Assembly: GCA_964633725.1 (NCBI GenBank)
Contig: CAZWHY010000001.1
Coordinates: forward strand, 1 to 64,000
Length of the DNA stretch: 64,000 nucleotides
Direction of reading: 5' to 3'
Origin: Berkiella_A sp964633725
GTDB lineage: Bacteria > Pseudomonadota > Gammaproteobacteria > Berkiellales > Berkiellaceae
Shown here: positions 17,573 to 26,025 of the stretch, piece by piece
How positions within the stretch are numbered: the first letter of the stretch is position 1
Layout of the letters: each line of letters starts with the position of its first letter
Made by a program: the position numbers and the translations under genes
Notes under the pieces: model-generated
What the model was told of the DNA's origin: nothing
Database searches by the model: none
What the model saw: only the letters and a program-made list of their open reading frames with translations

Positions 17573-18064
17573 ATGGTTGAAAGCACTCAAGTCAACGAAG
17601 AACTAGAAAATGATGATATCGCGGGTACCGAATCAGGTGAATCTGAAGGTGGTGAAGACACTTCAGGCAAAGCTGGTGGTGGCGCAAAAGGGAAAGGCAG
17701 ACGCAAGGTTAAGCGTCTAGTATCGGACATTATTGTCCATATCTATGCTTCATTCAATAATACGATTATCACTGTAACCGATGTTAAAGGTAACACGTTG
17801 ACATGGGCAACAGCTGGTGGTAGTGGCTTTAGAGGCTCTCGTAAGAGCACGCCTTTTGCAGGACAAGTTGCAGCAGCAAAAGCTGTACAAAAAGCAAAAG
17901 ATGTTTTTGGTGCAGAATCTGCCGAAGTCAGAGTTTGTGGGCCAGGACCTGGTAGAGATGCTTCTGTGAGAGCGGTAAGAGATTATGTCTCTATCTCAGC
18001 TATCTATGATGTAACAGGCATTCCATTTAATGGATGCAGAGCACCTAAACAACGTAGAGTTTAA
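17573..18064 (+). CDS. rpsK: 30S ribosomal protein S11 with an N-terminal extension
   Basis: S11 lies on the 30S platform by the E site. From about residue 45 onward the protein is ordinary S11: HIYASFNNTIITVTD, WATAGGSGFRGSRKSTPFA and the C-terminus FNGCRAPKQRRV. The 163-residue frame has about 35 more N-terminal residues than the usual 129, first acidic (NEELENDD, ESEGGED) and then Gly/Lys-rich (GGGAKGKGRRK). ATG 17573 is chosen because GGAAAAGA lies just upstream; a TTG at 17561 is less likely. No later ATG would give a normal-length protein. Confidence 0.96.
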   Translation: MVESTQVNEELENDDIAGTESGESEGGEDTSGKAGGGAKGKGRRKVKRLVSDIIVHIYASFNNTIITVTDVKGNTLTWATAGGSGFRGSRKSTPFAGQVAAAKAVQKAKDVFGAESAEVRVCGPGPGRDASVRAVRDYVSISAIYDVTGIPFNGCRAPKQRRV

Positions 18065-18094
18065 TAAAGTTCAATAGCTTAAAGGCGAATTAAT

Positions 18095-18709
18095 ATGGCA
18101 AGGTATTTGGGTCCAACTTGTGCGTTATCAAGACGTTATCAAAAAGACTTAGAGCATAAAAATCGTGATTTACAGACGAAATGTAATCATCAAACAAGAC
18201 CAGGGCAGCATGGTTCTAATCGGCGCCGTGAAACTAACTATGGTTTGCAGTTAGCAGAAAAACAAGCACTTAAGTTTAAGTATTTAGTGTTAGAAAAGCA
18301 GTTTAGAAAGATGTATAAAGAAGCTGATCGTAGAAAAGGGCCAACGGGCGTTATTTTGCTACAGTTGCTTGAGTCAAGATTGGATAACGTCGTATTTCGA
18401 ATGGGCTTTGCTTCAACACGTAAAGAAGCTCGTCAGCTAGTATCTCATAAAGCTGTCTTAGTTAATGGTATATGTGTTAATATCGCATCTTACGAAGTAA
18501 AGCCTGGCGACCAGGTTAGTATACGTGAACGTTCACGTGAACAAGTAAGGATTCTAGATTCTTTAAACCAAGCTGAATCAAAAGGTTGGGTTGACTGGGT
18601 ATTAGTTGAATCTAAGAAATTTACTGGTGAATACAAACGTATGCCAGATCGCGATGAATTGCCATCAGATATTAACGAATTACTAGTAGTAGAACTCTAC
18701 TCTAAGTAA
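18095..18709 (+). CDS. rpsD: 30S ribosomal protein S4
   Basis: S4 nucleates 30S assembly and is the repressor of the alpha operon in E. coli. The protein starts MARYLGPTCALSRR, and its S4 RNA-binding domain includes LLESRLDNVVFRMGFA and the segment ARQLVSHKAVLVNG. It has 204 residues, the usual size, and lacks a Cys4 zinc site at the N-terminus. rpoA follows after 20 bp. Confidence 0.98.
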   Translation: MARYLGPTCALSRRYQKDLEHKNRDLQTKCNHQTRPGQHGSNRRRETNYGLQLAEKQALKFKYLVLEKQFRKMYKEADRRKGPTGVILLQLLESRLDNVVFRMGFASTRKEARQLVSHKAVLVNGICVNIASYEVKPGDQVSIRERSREQVRILDSLNQAESKGWVDWVLVESKKFTGEYKRMPDRDELPSDINELLVVELYSK

Positions 18710-18729
18710 CCTGATTGGAGGAATGTTAC

Positions 18730-19731
18730 ATGCAACGTGCTGTGACAGAATTTCTGAAACCTAGAAACATATTAGTTAATCAATCTAATGTATGTGAAGC
18801 AAAAGTGACTTTAGAACCGCTTGAGCGTGGTTTTGGGCATACGCTTGGTAATGCTTTACGCCGCATTTTGTTATCTAGCATGCCTGGATGCTCCGTGGTC
18901 AAAGCGCAGATAGAAGGCGTTTTGCATGAATACTCCTCTATGGAAGGTATACAAGAAGATGTGGTTGATATCCTGCTAAACCTTAAAGGCATTGCGTTCA
19001 AAATGAGCAGTGATGACCGTGGTGAAGTTGAGCTAAGACTGCAAAAAACTGGAATGGGCAAAGTAACGGCTGCTGATATTCAATTAGACCATGAAATTGA
19101 GATTGTGAATCCTGAGCATGTCATTGCGACAATTACAGGTGATAAAAGCTTAAATATGGTTATCACGGTTGCTCGTGGTCGTGGTTATGAGCCAGTTACG
19201 GTTCGTAAAACAGCAGAGTCAGCCGAGGGTGCGACTATTGGTCATCTTCAAGTTGATGCGTCTTTTAGTCCTGTGCGCCGTGTTTCGTATAAAGTTGAAA
19301 ACGCCCGTGTTGAAGGCCGTACTGATTTAGATAAATTAGTCATCGACATTGAAACGGATGGTACTTTAGAGCCAGAAGAAGCAATCAGACGTTCAGCTAC
19401 TGTTTTAGCAGAACAATTATCAGTCTTTGTTGACCTTAAGAGTCAAGAAAAGCAAGAAGAGAGCAAAAGAGAAACTGGAATTGACCCAGTTCTACTAAGA
19501 CCAGTTGATGAACTTGAATTAACAGTTCGTTCTGCGAATTGCCTGAAAGCAGAGAATATTTTCTACATAGGTGATTTAATTCAGCGCTCAGAAATGGAAT
19601 TGCTCAAGACACCTAATCTAGGTAAAAAATCTTTGACAGAAATCAAAGACGTGTTGGCAACTAAAGGTCTAAGCTTAGGCATGAGACTTGAAAATTGGCC
19701 ACCTCCTGGGTTAGAAGTTAAAGAATTATAA
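18730..19731 (+). CDS. rpoA: RNA polymerase alpha subunit
   Basis: The alpha dimer scaffolds RNA polymerase, and its C-terminal domain binds UP elements and activators. The N-terminal domain has the dimer segment ERGFGHTLGNALRRILLSS. The C-terminal domain has ELTVRSANCLKAENI with the DNA-binding arginine, and the HhH-like NLGKKSLTEIKD. The start is ATG 18730 with GGAGG 8 bp upstream; an in-frame TTG at 18715 overlaps that site and is rejected. The product is 333 residues. Confidence 0.98.
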   Translation: MQRAVTEFLKPRNILVNQSNVCEAKVTLEPLERGFGHTLGNALRRILLSSMPGCSVVKAQIEGVLHEYSSMEGIQEDVVDILLNLKGIAFKMSSDDRGEVELRLQKTGMGKVTAADIQLDHEIEIVNPEHVIATITGDKSLNMVITVARGRGYEPVTVRKTAESAEGATIGHLQVDASFSPVRRVSYKVENARVEGRTDLDKLVIDIETDGTLEPEEAIRRSATVLAEQLSVFVDLKSQEKQEESKRETGIDPVLLRPVDELELTVRSANCLKAENIFYIGDLIQRSEMELLKTPNLGKKSLTEIKDVLATKGLSLGMRLENWPPPGLEVKEL

Positions 19732-19795
19732 TAATTCGTTAACAAATAACAATATATAAAATAATATAACTAATAGATTTTAGGTAGAAGCAAGC

Positions 19796-20173
19796 ATGCG
19801 TCATCGTAAAGCCGGTAGAAAGTTTAATAGAAATAGCACGCACAGAAAGGCTATGTTTAAGAATATGGCTTCTTCTTTGTTTGAACATGAAATAATCAAA
19901 ACAACTTTACCCAAAGCAAAGTCTTTGCGTTCTGTTGTTGAACCTTTGATTACTTTAGCTAAGACTGACAGTGTTGCGAATCGTAGACTCGCTTTTAGCC
20001 GTCTTAGAAATCGTGACATGGTGACAAAATTATTTAACGACATTGGTCCACGTAATAAAGAACGCCCAGGTGGTTATTTGCGTGTGCTAAAGTGTGGTTA
20101 TAGAGCGGGTGATAATGCACCAATGGCCATTATTGAGCTTGTTGATCGCGAGCGCAGTTTTGAAACAGCCTAA
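19796..20173 (+). CDS. rplQ: 50S ribosomal protein L17
   Basis: L17 lies near the tunnel exit. The product starts MRHRKAGRKFNRNSTHRKAMF and ends with MAIIELVDRE, the family pattern, in 125 residues. It is the last gene of the alpha operon and is followed by a strong terminator. The 64-bp gap after rpoA is very AT-rich. Confidence 0.98.
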   Translation: MRHRKAGRKFNRNSTHRKAMFKNMASSLFEHEIIKTTLPKAKSLRSVVEPLITLAKTDSVANRRLAFSRLRNRDMVTKLFNDIGPRNKERPGGYLRVLKCGYRAGDNAPMAIIELVDRERSFETA

Positions 20174-20184
20174 AGTATATGAAG

Positions 20185-20216
20185 AAAAAGCCAGGACATG
20201 TCCTGGCTTTTTTTTG
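20185..20216 (+). terminator. Rho-independent terminator of the alpha operon
   Basis: AGCCAGGA (20189-20196) pairs perfectly with TCCTGGCT (20201-20208), flanked by an A-run before and an uninterrupted T-run after. It lies 12 bp after the rplQ stop and ends the long ribosomal-protein block. Confidence 0.92.
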
Positions 20217-20259
20217 TTTAAAATAAAAAATCAAACTAAAAATAAGTGAGTAGAGTGGT

Positions 20260-20508
20260 ATGAATTGGGATATCGTAACATGGGGATTAGTTGCTATTTC
20301 TTTGTCGGGTAATATTTTTATTATTAAGAAAAATGTGATTGGACAGTGGATGTGGGCTTTTGCCAATATCGGTTGGGTTGCTTTTAATCTTACACTAGGG
20401 GCGTATGCCCAGGCATTTTTATTTGCGGTGTATTTTGGCATGTGTGTTTGGGGCATTATTGCTTGGAATAAAAAATCTCCCACAGAGACCATAGAGCAAA
20501 CTGCCTAA
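20260..20508 (+). CDS. Small three-helix membrane protein, PnuC/SWEET-like
   Basis: The product is 82 residues, almost entirely hydrophobic, with about three membrane helices (roughly residues 5-22, 29-45 and 50-68). The spacing and residues such as IIKKNVIGQWMWAFANIGWVAFNL resemble one three-helix half of PnuC-type or SemiSWEET transporters, which work as dimers of such units. The substrate cannot be told. It is the first gene after the alpha-operon terminator, on the same strand. The similarity is by eye; it could be an unrelated small membrane protein. Confidence 0.6.
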   Translation: MNWDIVTWGLVAISLSGNIFIIKKNVIGQWMWAFANIGWVAFNLTLGAYAQAFLFAVYFGMCVWGIIAWNKKSPTETIEQTA

Positions 20509-20590
20509 ATCTAAATTTGGCATTTCATTTTTGTTGCCCATCTTGTTAGTATAATTAATATGTTGTATTTGATTGATATGGAATTCACAG

Positions 20591-21523
20591 ATGGGCAACC
20601 CAATTTTTTTGATGTGCGAGCCTACATACTTCAAAATTCCCGAACCTGATGCGACCTGGGGGCATTTTAACGATCAATCTGAGCAAGGGTGGCGTGAGTA
20701 TAAGCAAAACCCAGAGCTATATCGTCAGAATGCGTACAGTCAATGGAGGGCTTTCAAAGATACGCTTATTTCAGCGCTCAATGCGGAAGTGCTTTTATTA
20801 GAGCCTATTGAACAGTTGTTTGATCAGGTCTTCACCGCGGATGCTTCATTATCTCTTATTGATACAAGCCACGATTTCAGTTTTATAAGCCAATTTACTC
20901 ATCCCAAGCGCTGCCAAGAATCAAAATACCATGAGAAAATAATTAAAACCCATTTTCCAAGTCGAGAAATTATTCCTTTTGAGGCGGCATGTGAGGGTGC
21001 GGGTGATAATGTATATGATAGCTTTAGAGACGTATATTGGTCTGGATTTAATGCAACATTAGATAATCCGGCAAAAGGCCGATCTGATAAGCAATCTCAC
21101 CAACAACTTCAAGAGTGTACCGGTGTAAAAGTTAATAGTATTCAAGTTATACGACCATTTTTTCATGTGGATACCTGTCTGGCCAGCTTGAGCAAAGGCC
21201 ATATTTTATTATATAAAAATGGTATTGATGCGGCATCTTATGAAATGCTTCTTGAAAATGGATTTTATAAGTTAGGGCTTGATCCGGCCAAATATCTTAT
21301 TGAGGTAAGCTCTGACGCGGCACATCAGTATGCTTGTAATGTAATTAACATTGGCAATAAAATCATTATGGCAAAGTGCGGTACAGAGTTACCCAATACC
21401 TTACGAAATATAGGCTATGAGGTGTTTGAGGTGGATGTCAGATATTTTATTAAAGCGGGGGGTGGTCCACATTGTTTAACCAATTATATAAATCACCCAC
21501 GTCAAATAAAACAGGGCACGTAG
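20591..21523 (+). CDS. Dimethylargininase-like amidinotransferase-superfamily enzyme
   Basis: This is a guanidine-modifying enzyme of the DDAH/arginine deiminase superfamily, which hydrolyses (methyl)arginine-type substrates through a cysteine thiouronium intermediate. Visible features are the N-terminal FLMCEPTYFKI strand, the acidic EGAGDN motif near residue 130, the catalytic histidine segment FFHVDTCLASL near residue 195, and the catalytic cysteine in GGGPHCLTN (Cys295). All triad positions are filled, so it is probably active. The start is ATG 20591; a TTG at 20573 is possible. A methyltransferase and a second enzyme of the same superfamily follow on the same strand. The exact substrate is not known. 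Confidence 0.85.
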   Translation: MGNPIFLMCEPTYFKIPEPDATWGHFNDQSEQGWREYKQNPELYRQNAYSQWRAFKDTLISALNAEVLLLEPIEQLFDQVFTADASLSLIDTSHDFSFISQFTHPKRCQESKYHEKIIKTHFPSREIIPFEAACEGAGDNVYDSFRDVYWSGFNATLDNPAKGRSDKQSHQQLQECTGVKVNSIQVIRPFFHVDTCLASLSKGHILLYKNGIDAASYEMLLENGFYKLGLDPAKYLIEVSSDAAHQYACNVINIGNKIIMAKCGTELPNTLRNIGYEVFEVDVRYFIKAGGGPHCLTNYINHPRQIKQGT

Positions 21524-21600
21524 ACATTGTGCGGGATAATGAATTGTCAACACGTCTTAGATTTATGAATAGAATTCACTTTTATTATGGGAGTAGATAA

Positions 21601-22404
21601 ATGAAAGCAGGAGCTGAGCCTAAAGAGCCGACATGGAGTGATTATTTTGAAAAGACAAGAGCAAGGGGGCAGAATCCACTTTCTATGGCGGCTCTAGATG
21701 CTTACTACGAATATAATCCTGAAGAGAAGGATATAAAGGTTTTAGATGGTGGGTGTGGTGCGGGCGGAGATACTAAATACTTTTTAGACCAGAAATGTTA
21801 TGTAACCGCGGTCGATCCTGAAGCGAGGGCTCTAGAAATAGTAGAAGAAAGAGCTCAAGAGATCGATGCTAATAGTAGACTCACATGCCAGCAATCAGGT
21901 ATGCAAGACTATAGCGCTCCGAATGCGTATGATATTGTAATATCGATTGCTGCACTTCCCTTTGTACCGCCAGGTAGCTTCAAACAAGCATGGTTCAATA
22001 TAGAGGAATCACTTTGTGTGGGTGGTATTTTTGCAGGACAATTTTTTGGAAATGAACATGCTTGGGCACAACAAGAGCCAGAGAAAAGTACTATGACTTT
22101 TCATACTGAAGAAGGGCTTAAATTATTACTCGAGGAAGGGTTTGAAGTTATTTCGTGGGAAACAACCAAGGATTTAAAGCGGACTAAGTTTCAAGGGGAG
22201 CAGATGTTTCATATGTTTGATATAGTTGCTAGAAGGATAGGGCAAGAGCAAGAACTTCTTAGCGATATCGAAGGGAGCGCTTTAGATATGCCACCCCTAA
22301 TGCTAAATCAGTTTGTTCAAAGCCAAGAAATTTCTGCTTGCCAAGATGAAGCTGTATTGAATCCTGAATCAACTAAAACAATGCGCTCCAAAATCATAAA
22401 TTAG
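21601..22404 (+). CDS. Class I SAM-dependent methyltransferase
   Basis: The Rossmann-fold SAM-binding motif VLDGGCGAGGDTKYFL (near residues 40-55) and the acidic loop of motif II (AVDPEA) are clear. DIVISIAALPFV fits motif IV and the GGIFAGQFFG strand fits motif VI. The fold resembles TehB/UbiE-type small-molecule methyltransferases. About 45 C-terminal residues after the fold are polar and look disordered, with no match I recognise. GGGAG sits 8 bp before the ATG. It lies between two guanidine-modifying enzymes, which suggests a shared substrate such as arginine or an amine, by inference only. Confidence 0.85.
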   Translation: MKAGAEPKEPTWSDYFEKTRARGQNPLSMAALDAYYEYNPEEKDIKVLDGGCGAGGDTKYFLDQKCYVTAVDPEARALEIVEERAQEIDANSRLTCQQSGMQDYSAPNAYDIVISIAALPFVPPGSFKQAWFNIEESLCVGGIFAGQFFGNEHAWAQQEPEKSTMTFHTEEGLKLLLEEGFEVISWETTKDLKRTKFQGEQMFHMFDIVARRIGQEQELLSDIEGSALDMPPLMLNQFVQSQEISACQDEAVLNPESTKTMRSKIIN

Positions 22405-22414
22405 AGTCATCAAT

Positions 22415-23335
22415 ATGCGTGTCACTAAAAATAGCAACCATAATCAATCAACTAATAAAGTGATTATGATTGAGCCGGTAAGCTTTTTGGCAAATCCTCA
22501 AACCACTTCTACCAATGCACATCAAGTCGTCGATAATGTGCCTATTCAAGTGATTCAAAATAAAGCGTTGGTAGAGCATCAGAATTTAGTCACAAAATTA
22601 AGAAACCATGATATTGAGGTACAGCTTTACCAAGGTAAGCATAATACGCCTGATGATTTGTTTTGTAATAATTGGATGAGTTTTCATCAAGATAATACGC
22701 TGGTGTTATACCCGATGTATGCTGAGAATAGACGGCTAGAACGCAGAAAAGATATATATTCTGATTTTGCACCCCATTATAGTAACTTAATTGATTTGTC
22801 GACGTATGAATCTGACAATATGTTTCTTGAAAGTACGGGTAGTATGGTTCTAGATAGAGTCAATAAAGTGGCTTATGCGGCCATATCTTCACGAACAGAC
22901 AAAACATTGTTTCTCAAATGGTGTGAGCAGCTTGGCTTTGAGCCCGTATGCTTTAATTGGCATTATAGTAATCATAAACCTGTTTATCATACAAACGTTA
23001 TTATGTTTATAGGTAGTGATATTATTGGTATATGTATTGAGGGTATTGCAGCTGAAGATAAAAAACTTGTTTTATCCACATTACAAAAACATCATCAAAT
23101 TCTTGAGTTATCTTATGCCCAAATCGAATCATTTGGTGGCAATGCGCTAGAACTATGTGATAAACAAAATAACAAAATATTAGTCATGTCTACTTCGGCA
23201 TTTAATGCCCTAGAGAACAAACAACTTCAATTATTAGCGCAGTATTACCATAAAATTATTCATAGTGACATATCCACTATCGAGAAATATGGCGGTGGTT
23301 CGGTACGCTGTTTGCTGCTAGAAGTATTTGAATAA
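22415..23335 (+). CDS. ctlX: CtlX-like citrulline-utilisation hydrolase (amidinotransferase superfamily)
   Basis: The protein fits the CtlX/FLJ-type family of guanidine-modifying enzymes. Diagnostic blocks are IMIEPVSFLANPQTTSTNA, DLFCNNWMSFH, VLYPMYAENRRLERRKDI, FLESTGSMVLDR, HTNVIMFIG, SFGGNALEL and the C-terminal YGGGSVRCLLLEVF with the catalytic cysteine (Cys299). The family is linked to citrulline/arginine interconversion; the reaction here is not proven. The N-terminus is about 17 residues longer than the conserved core, so an internal start is possible. It begins 10 bp after the methyltransferase stop, suggesting one operon. Confidence 0.85.
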   Translation: MRVTKNSNHNQSTNKVIMIEPVSFLANPQTTSTNAHQVVDNVPIQVIQNKALVEHQNLVTKLRNHDIEVQLYQGKHNTPDDLFCNNWMSFHQDNTLVLYPMYAENRRLERRKDIYSDFAPHYSNLIDLSTYESDNMFLESTGSMVLDRVNKVAYAAISSRTDKTLFLKWCEQLGFEPVCFNWHYSNHKPVYHTNVIMFIGSDIIGICIEGIAAEDKKLVLSTLQKHHQILELSYAQIESFGGNALELCDKQNNKILVMSTSAFNALENKQLQLLAQYYHKIIHSDISTIEKYGGGSVRCLLLEVFE

Positions 23336-23345
23336 CAAAATATGG

Positions 23346-23372
23346 TAGGGGACGACCTCTGTGTCGTCCCTA
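23346..23372. terminator. Hairpin between convergent genes (bidirectional terminator candidate)
   Basis: TAGGGGACGAC (23346-23356) and GTCGTCCCTA (23363-23372) form a 10-bp stem with one bulged G and a 6-nt loop. It lies between the stop codons of the convergent ctlX-like and beta-barrel genes. T-runs on either side are weak. Confidence 0.5.
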
Positions 23373-23394
23373 TTAGATTAAATTAGAGTATGCA

Positions 23395-24141
23395 TTAAGA
23401 CTCAACAACCAATCCAAAAGTTACGATATAGCTGTTTTTGGCTGTAACAAAAGCATCTTGGATTTGCAGTGCGGGCTCGCTTTTGAATACATTGGTGTTT
23501 TCCCAAATGACCATTAAACGTACGCCGGCGCTTTTGATATAGTTGGCATTTTGTACTTTAAATAGTTTTTGTAATCCACCAAAGACCCTAGCATGTGTTT
23601 GTTTTGTGTTAAATGTTCTTGGAATAGGATCATTCAATGTCATATTATTCACGCCAACCACGACATCATTATTCAATAATTTTGAATGGACAATACCGAT
23701 GCCAAATAAAATATCAAACATCGACATAGGGTGGGTCGGTAAAAACGCAACGAAATTTAAAAATTGCCCTTGTATGCCAGCTTCTGAAACATGACTTTCA
23801 GAACCTGCGGGTGGAATTAGTCGTCCAAGAACTCTTTGATTGCCGCCAATCAGCGCGGTATTGCCTTCTCGCCTGGTGCGCTGATATCCTAGCTCAAGGC
23901 CAAAATATTCCCAAAATTTCATACCTATAATAAATCCAGCTTGTGGGAAACTGGATTCAAATACTTCGCCCCCTAATCCATCGTCAAAGCGAAAAGAGCG
24001 ATAACCCACATCACCTTCTAAATAAAAATTAGGATTAAATTCCGGCAGGCTATGAGCTTGGCTCATGGGGAATAAAAGCATTAAGCAAGATGTGAAATAA
24101 AAAGTCAGAGAAATTACAATACTGTTTTTTTTAGTCTTCAT
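23395..24141 (-). CDS. Outer-membrane beta-barrel protein (OmpA-like porin fold)
   Basis: The protein has a signal peptide (residues ~1-30: Lys-rich start, hydrophobic core, cleavage likely after SQAHS or nearby). About 215 residues of alternating amphipathic strands follow. NFYLEGDVGYRSFRF and FFGLELGYQRTRREG-type strand pairs and an aromatic-ended last strand (SYIVTFGLVV) fit an eight-stranded OmpA/OmpW-like barrel. No periplasmic domain follows. I take ATG 24141 (MKTKKNS) over the GTG at 24159. Its function is not predictable; such barrels act as small porins or adhesins. Confidence 0.75.
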   Translation of the reverse strand: MKTKKNSIVISLTFYFTSCLMLLFPMSQAHSLPEFNPNFYLEGDVGYRSFRFDDGLGGEVFESSFPQAGFIIGMKFWEYFGLELGYQRTRREGNTALIGGNQRVLGRLIPPAGSESHVSEAGIQGQFLNFVAFLPTHPMSMFDILFGIGIVHSKLLNNDVVVGVNNMTLNDPIPRTFNTKQTHARVFGGLQKLFKVQNANYIKSAGVRLMVIWENTNVFKSEPALQIQDAFVTAKNSYIVTFGLVVES

Positions 24142-24253
24142 CACAACACAAGCGTCCACAATTATAGTATTTTAACTAATGTAACTTTATATTGAGGTTC
24201 AGGCAATTTTCTGAATTTATTTGAGTTGCTCAACTATGGGGAAATATAAAAAT

Positions 24254-25258
24254 ATGCAAAACCATACTAATGCCAAACATCCCATTGTCAGCATTATTAT
24301 TCCCGCGTATAACAGTGCGGAATATGTTTATCATGCGATTTACTCAGCTTTGAATCAAACGACAGATAATATTGAAATAATCGTTGTGAATGATGGTTCT
24401 ACAGATAACACAATAACTGTTTTAGAGCGGTTACAACAAAAAGAAAATTTCATTTTACTGAGTCAACAAAATCGTGGGCCTGGAGCGGCCAGGAACAAAG
24501 GCATGCAAGCAGCAAAGGGAGAATATATCTGTTTTTTAGATGCAGATGATCGACTATTGCCCACCAGTGTTGCTCGTCGTTTGGCCGTATTAGAAAACAC
24601 GCCCCATATTGATTTGATTTTTACGGACATACTTCGGTTAGATAACCCAAAGCAACCAGGTTTTGCCTTTTTAGATAAGAATAAATTCATTGAAAAATTC
24701 AAACCAGCCATTAAGTCTTGCGAGAATAATATAATCATTTTCAACGATCAATACTTTGATTGTGCCATGCAGTTTTTTCCATTCATCTGTACATCCAGTG
24801 TGATGATTAGAAAGTCAATGATAGATGCAGTCGGTGAGTTTCAGTCCAAATGGAAAGGTTCAGAGGATATAGACTATTGGCTAAGGATTGCACAACAGGG
24901 CTGTGTGGCTTATATTAATGAGCCATTGGCTGAGTGGCATCATTACTTGAGCAGTTTGACTCAGTTTGGTCATTATGCATTTTATGATGATACAATTTCA
25001 TGCTATAAAAATTTTAAAAATAATTTAGGCGTTAAAAAATATTTAAAACCCGTTATTAATAAACGTTTGGCATATTATGCTTTTGCCGGAGGCTATGAAG
25101 CATTGGCGGTACAAAAGCTTAGTGCGGCTAGAAAGTTTTTTTTTCAAGCATGTGGTTATCAACCACTATGTTTCAAATATTGGTTGTATGTTATTTTAAC
25201 CTGTATGCCAAAATCTATTTTTTACTACTTAAGACATTTGAAGCAAAAAATAGCTTAG
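24254..25258 (+). CDS. Family 2 glycosyltransferase
   Basis: The GT-A fold is clear: VSIIIPAYNSAEYV at the N-terminus, VVNDGSTDNT for nucleotide binding, NRGPGAARNKGM and the metal-binding DxD-type motif FLDADDRLLP. The acceptor-side motif GSEDIDYWLRIAQQG fits the catalytic ED. About 70 C-terminal residues are basic/aromatic and may sit at the membrane. Starts at 24236 or a TTG at 24221 are possible; 24254 is preferred because of a GGGGA upstream. It is isolated from the main glycan locus, and donor and acceptor are unknown. Confidence 0.88.
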   Translation: MQNHTNAKHPIVSIIIPAYNSAEYVYHAIYSALNQTTDNIEIIVVNDGSTDNTITVLERLQQKENFILLSQQNRGPGAARNKGMQAAKGEYICFLDADDRLLPTSVARRLAVLENTPHIDLIFTDILRLDNPKQPGFAFLDKNKFIEKFKPAIKSCENNIIIFNDQYFDCAMQFFPFICTSSVMIRKSMIDAVGEFQSKWKGSEDIDYWLRIAQQGCVAYINEPLAEWHHYLSSLTQFGHYAFYDDTISCYKNFKNNLGVKKYLKPVINKRLAYYAFAGGYEALAVQKLSAARKFFFQACGYQPLCFKYWLYVILTCMPKSIFYYLRHLKQKIA

Positions 25259-25318
25259 GAACGAATACGAAATATTAAAATGATTTCGTGCTTGTCTCTT
25301 ATATTCATAAAATACTGA

Positions 25319-25828
25319 TTATGCTGCTTTTTTGTGTGACGCTTGAGCTGGGGAACTTACCTTTTCCCAAAGCTTACTTAATCTGTTGCCGTTGGCATAG
25401 ATTTCATCTCTATTTCTATAGGCCGCAAAACCTACAGCCAAAGCAACTGCGCCAATCTGCAGATAAGTCGTGTTGCTCCATTCATTTATTAGCTTGTCTG
25501 CCAATTCACGACCCTCATCACCACAATGATCTATTGCTTTTGTAAAATCAGCTGCATTTTCAGTATCGATTAGCTTTTTCCAAGCCTCTGTATCTGTGCA
25601 ATCAAATTTAAAGGTGAGTTTTTCTACTATTTTATGTCCTGCTTCGCCACAATAATGCACTGCATTTTTAAGTGCTTGGGTATTATTTGAGTCGACTAAT
25701 TTTTTCCAAGCAGGATTATCATTTGAACAATCAAATGTATATGGGCGGCTAGAAAATATCCAGCTCAATCCAGATTTAATTCTAGAGACATATGGTTCAA
25801 CAGAATTCCAGGTGTCATAACCAAACAT
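25319..25828 (-). CDS. Unrecognised protein with two ~42-residue cysteine repeats and a membrane segment
   Basis: No known family is recognised. The 169-residue protein has two similar tandem units (residues ~31-72 and ~73-112). Each has the form F-D-C-x(4-5)-AWKKL(V/I)D, then a helix, a second Cys in (H/D)xCG(D/E)xG and a final xL. Each repeat therefore holds two cysteines that could pair. A hydrophobic segment (TTYLQIGAVALAVGFAAY, residues ~121-138) and a basic, Ser/Ala-rich tail ending HKKAA follow. There is no N-terminal signal peptide. Size, repeats and tail would fit a secreted effector or small inner-membrane protein. It is alone, between uvrA and a convergent glycosyltransferase. Confidence 0.7.
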   Translation of the reverse strand: MFGYDTWNSVEPYVSRIKSGLSWIFSSRPYTFDCSNDNPAWKKLVDSNNTQALKNAVHYCGEAGHKIVEKLTFKFDCTDTEAWKKLIDTENAADFTKAIDHCGDEGRELADKLINEWSNTTYLQIGAVALAVGFAAYRNRDEIYANGNRLSKLWEKVSSPAQASHKKAA

Positions 25829-25853
25829 AATAAAAACCCTTAAAAATCATAGC

Positions 25854-25876
25854 GTATATATCAAAAAAATATATAC
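25854..25876. repeat. AT-rich inverted repeat upstream of the two-repeat protein gene
   Basis: GTATATAT (25854-25861) and ATATATAC (25869-25876) form a perfect 8-bp inverted repeat with a 7-nt A-rich spacer, about 26 bp upstream of the minus-strand start codon. It overlaps the region where a promoter for that gene would lie, so it may be an operator. The rest of the 25829-26025 gap shows nothing else clear. Confidence 0.4.
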
Positions 25877-26025
25877 ACGGTTGTAAATTCGAAAACTGGG
25901 GTTATTGTATTGCAACTGGAGATTAAGTCAACTAACAGTGTGGTTGGGTCGATAAAGGGTATGAAAGAATCGATGAACGGCAGGTGACTCATTAATTAAC
26001 GTCGATAGGGCCGCTCAATAAGAGA

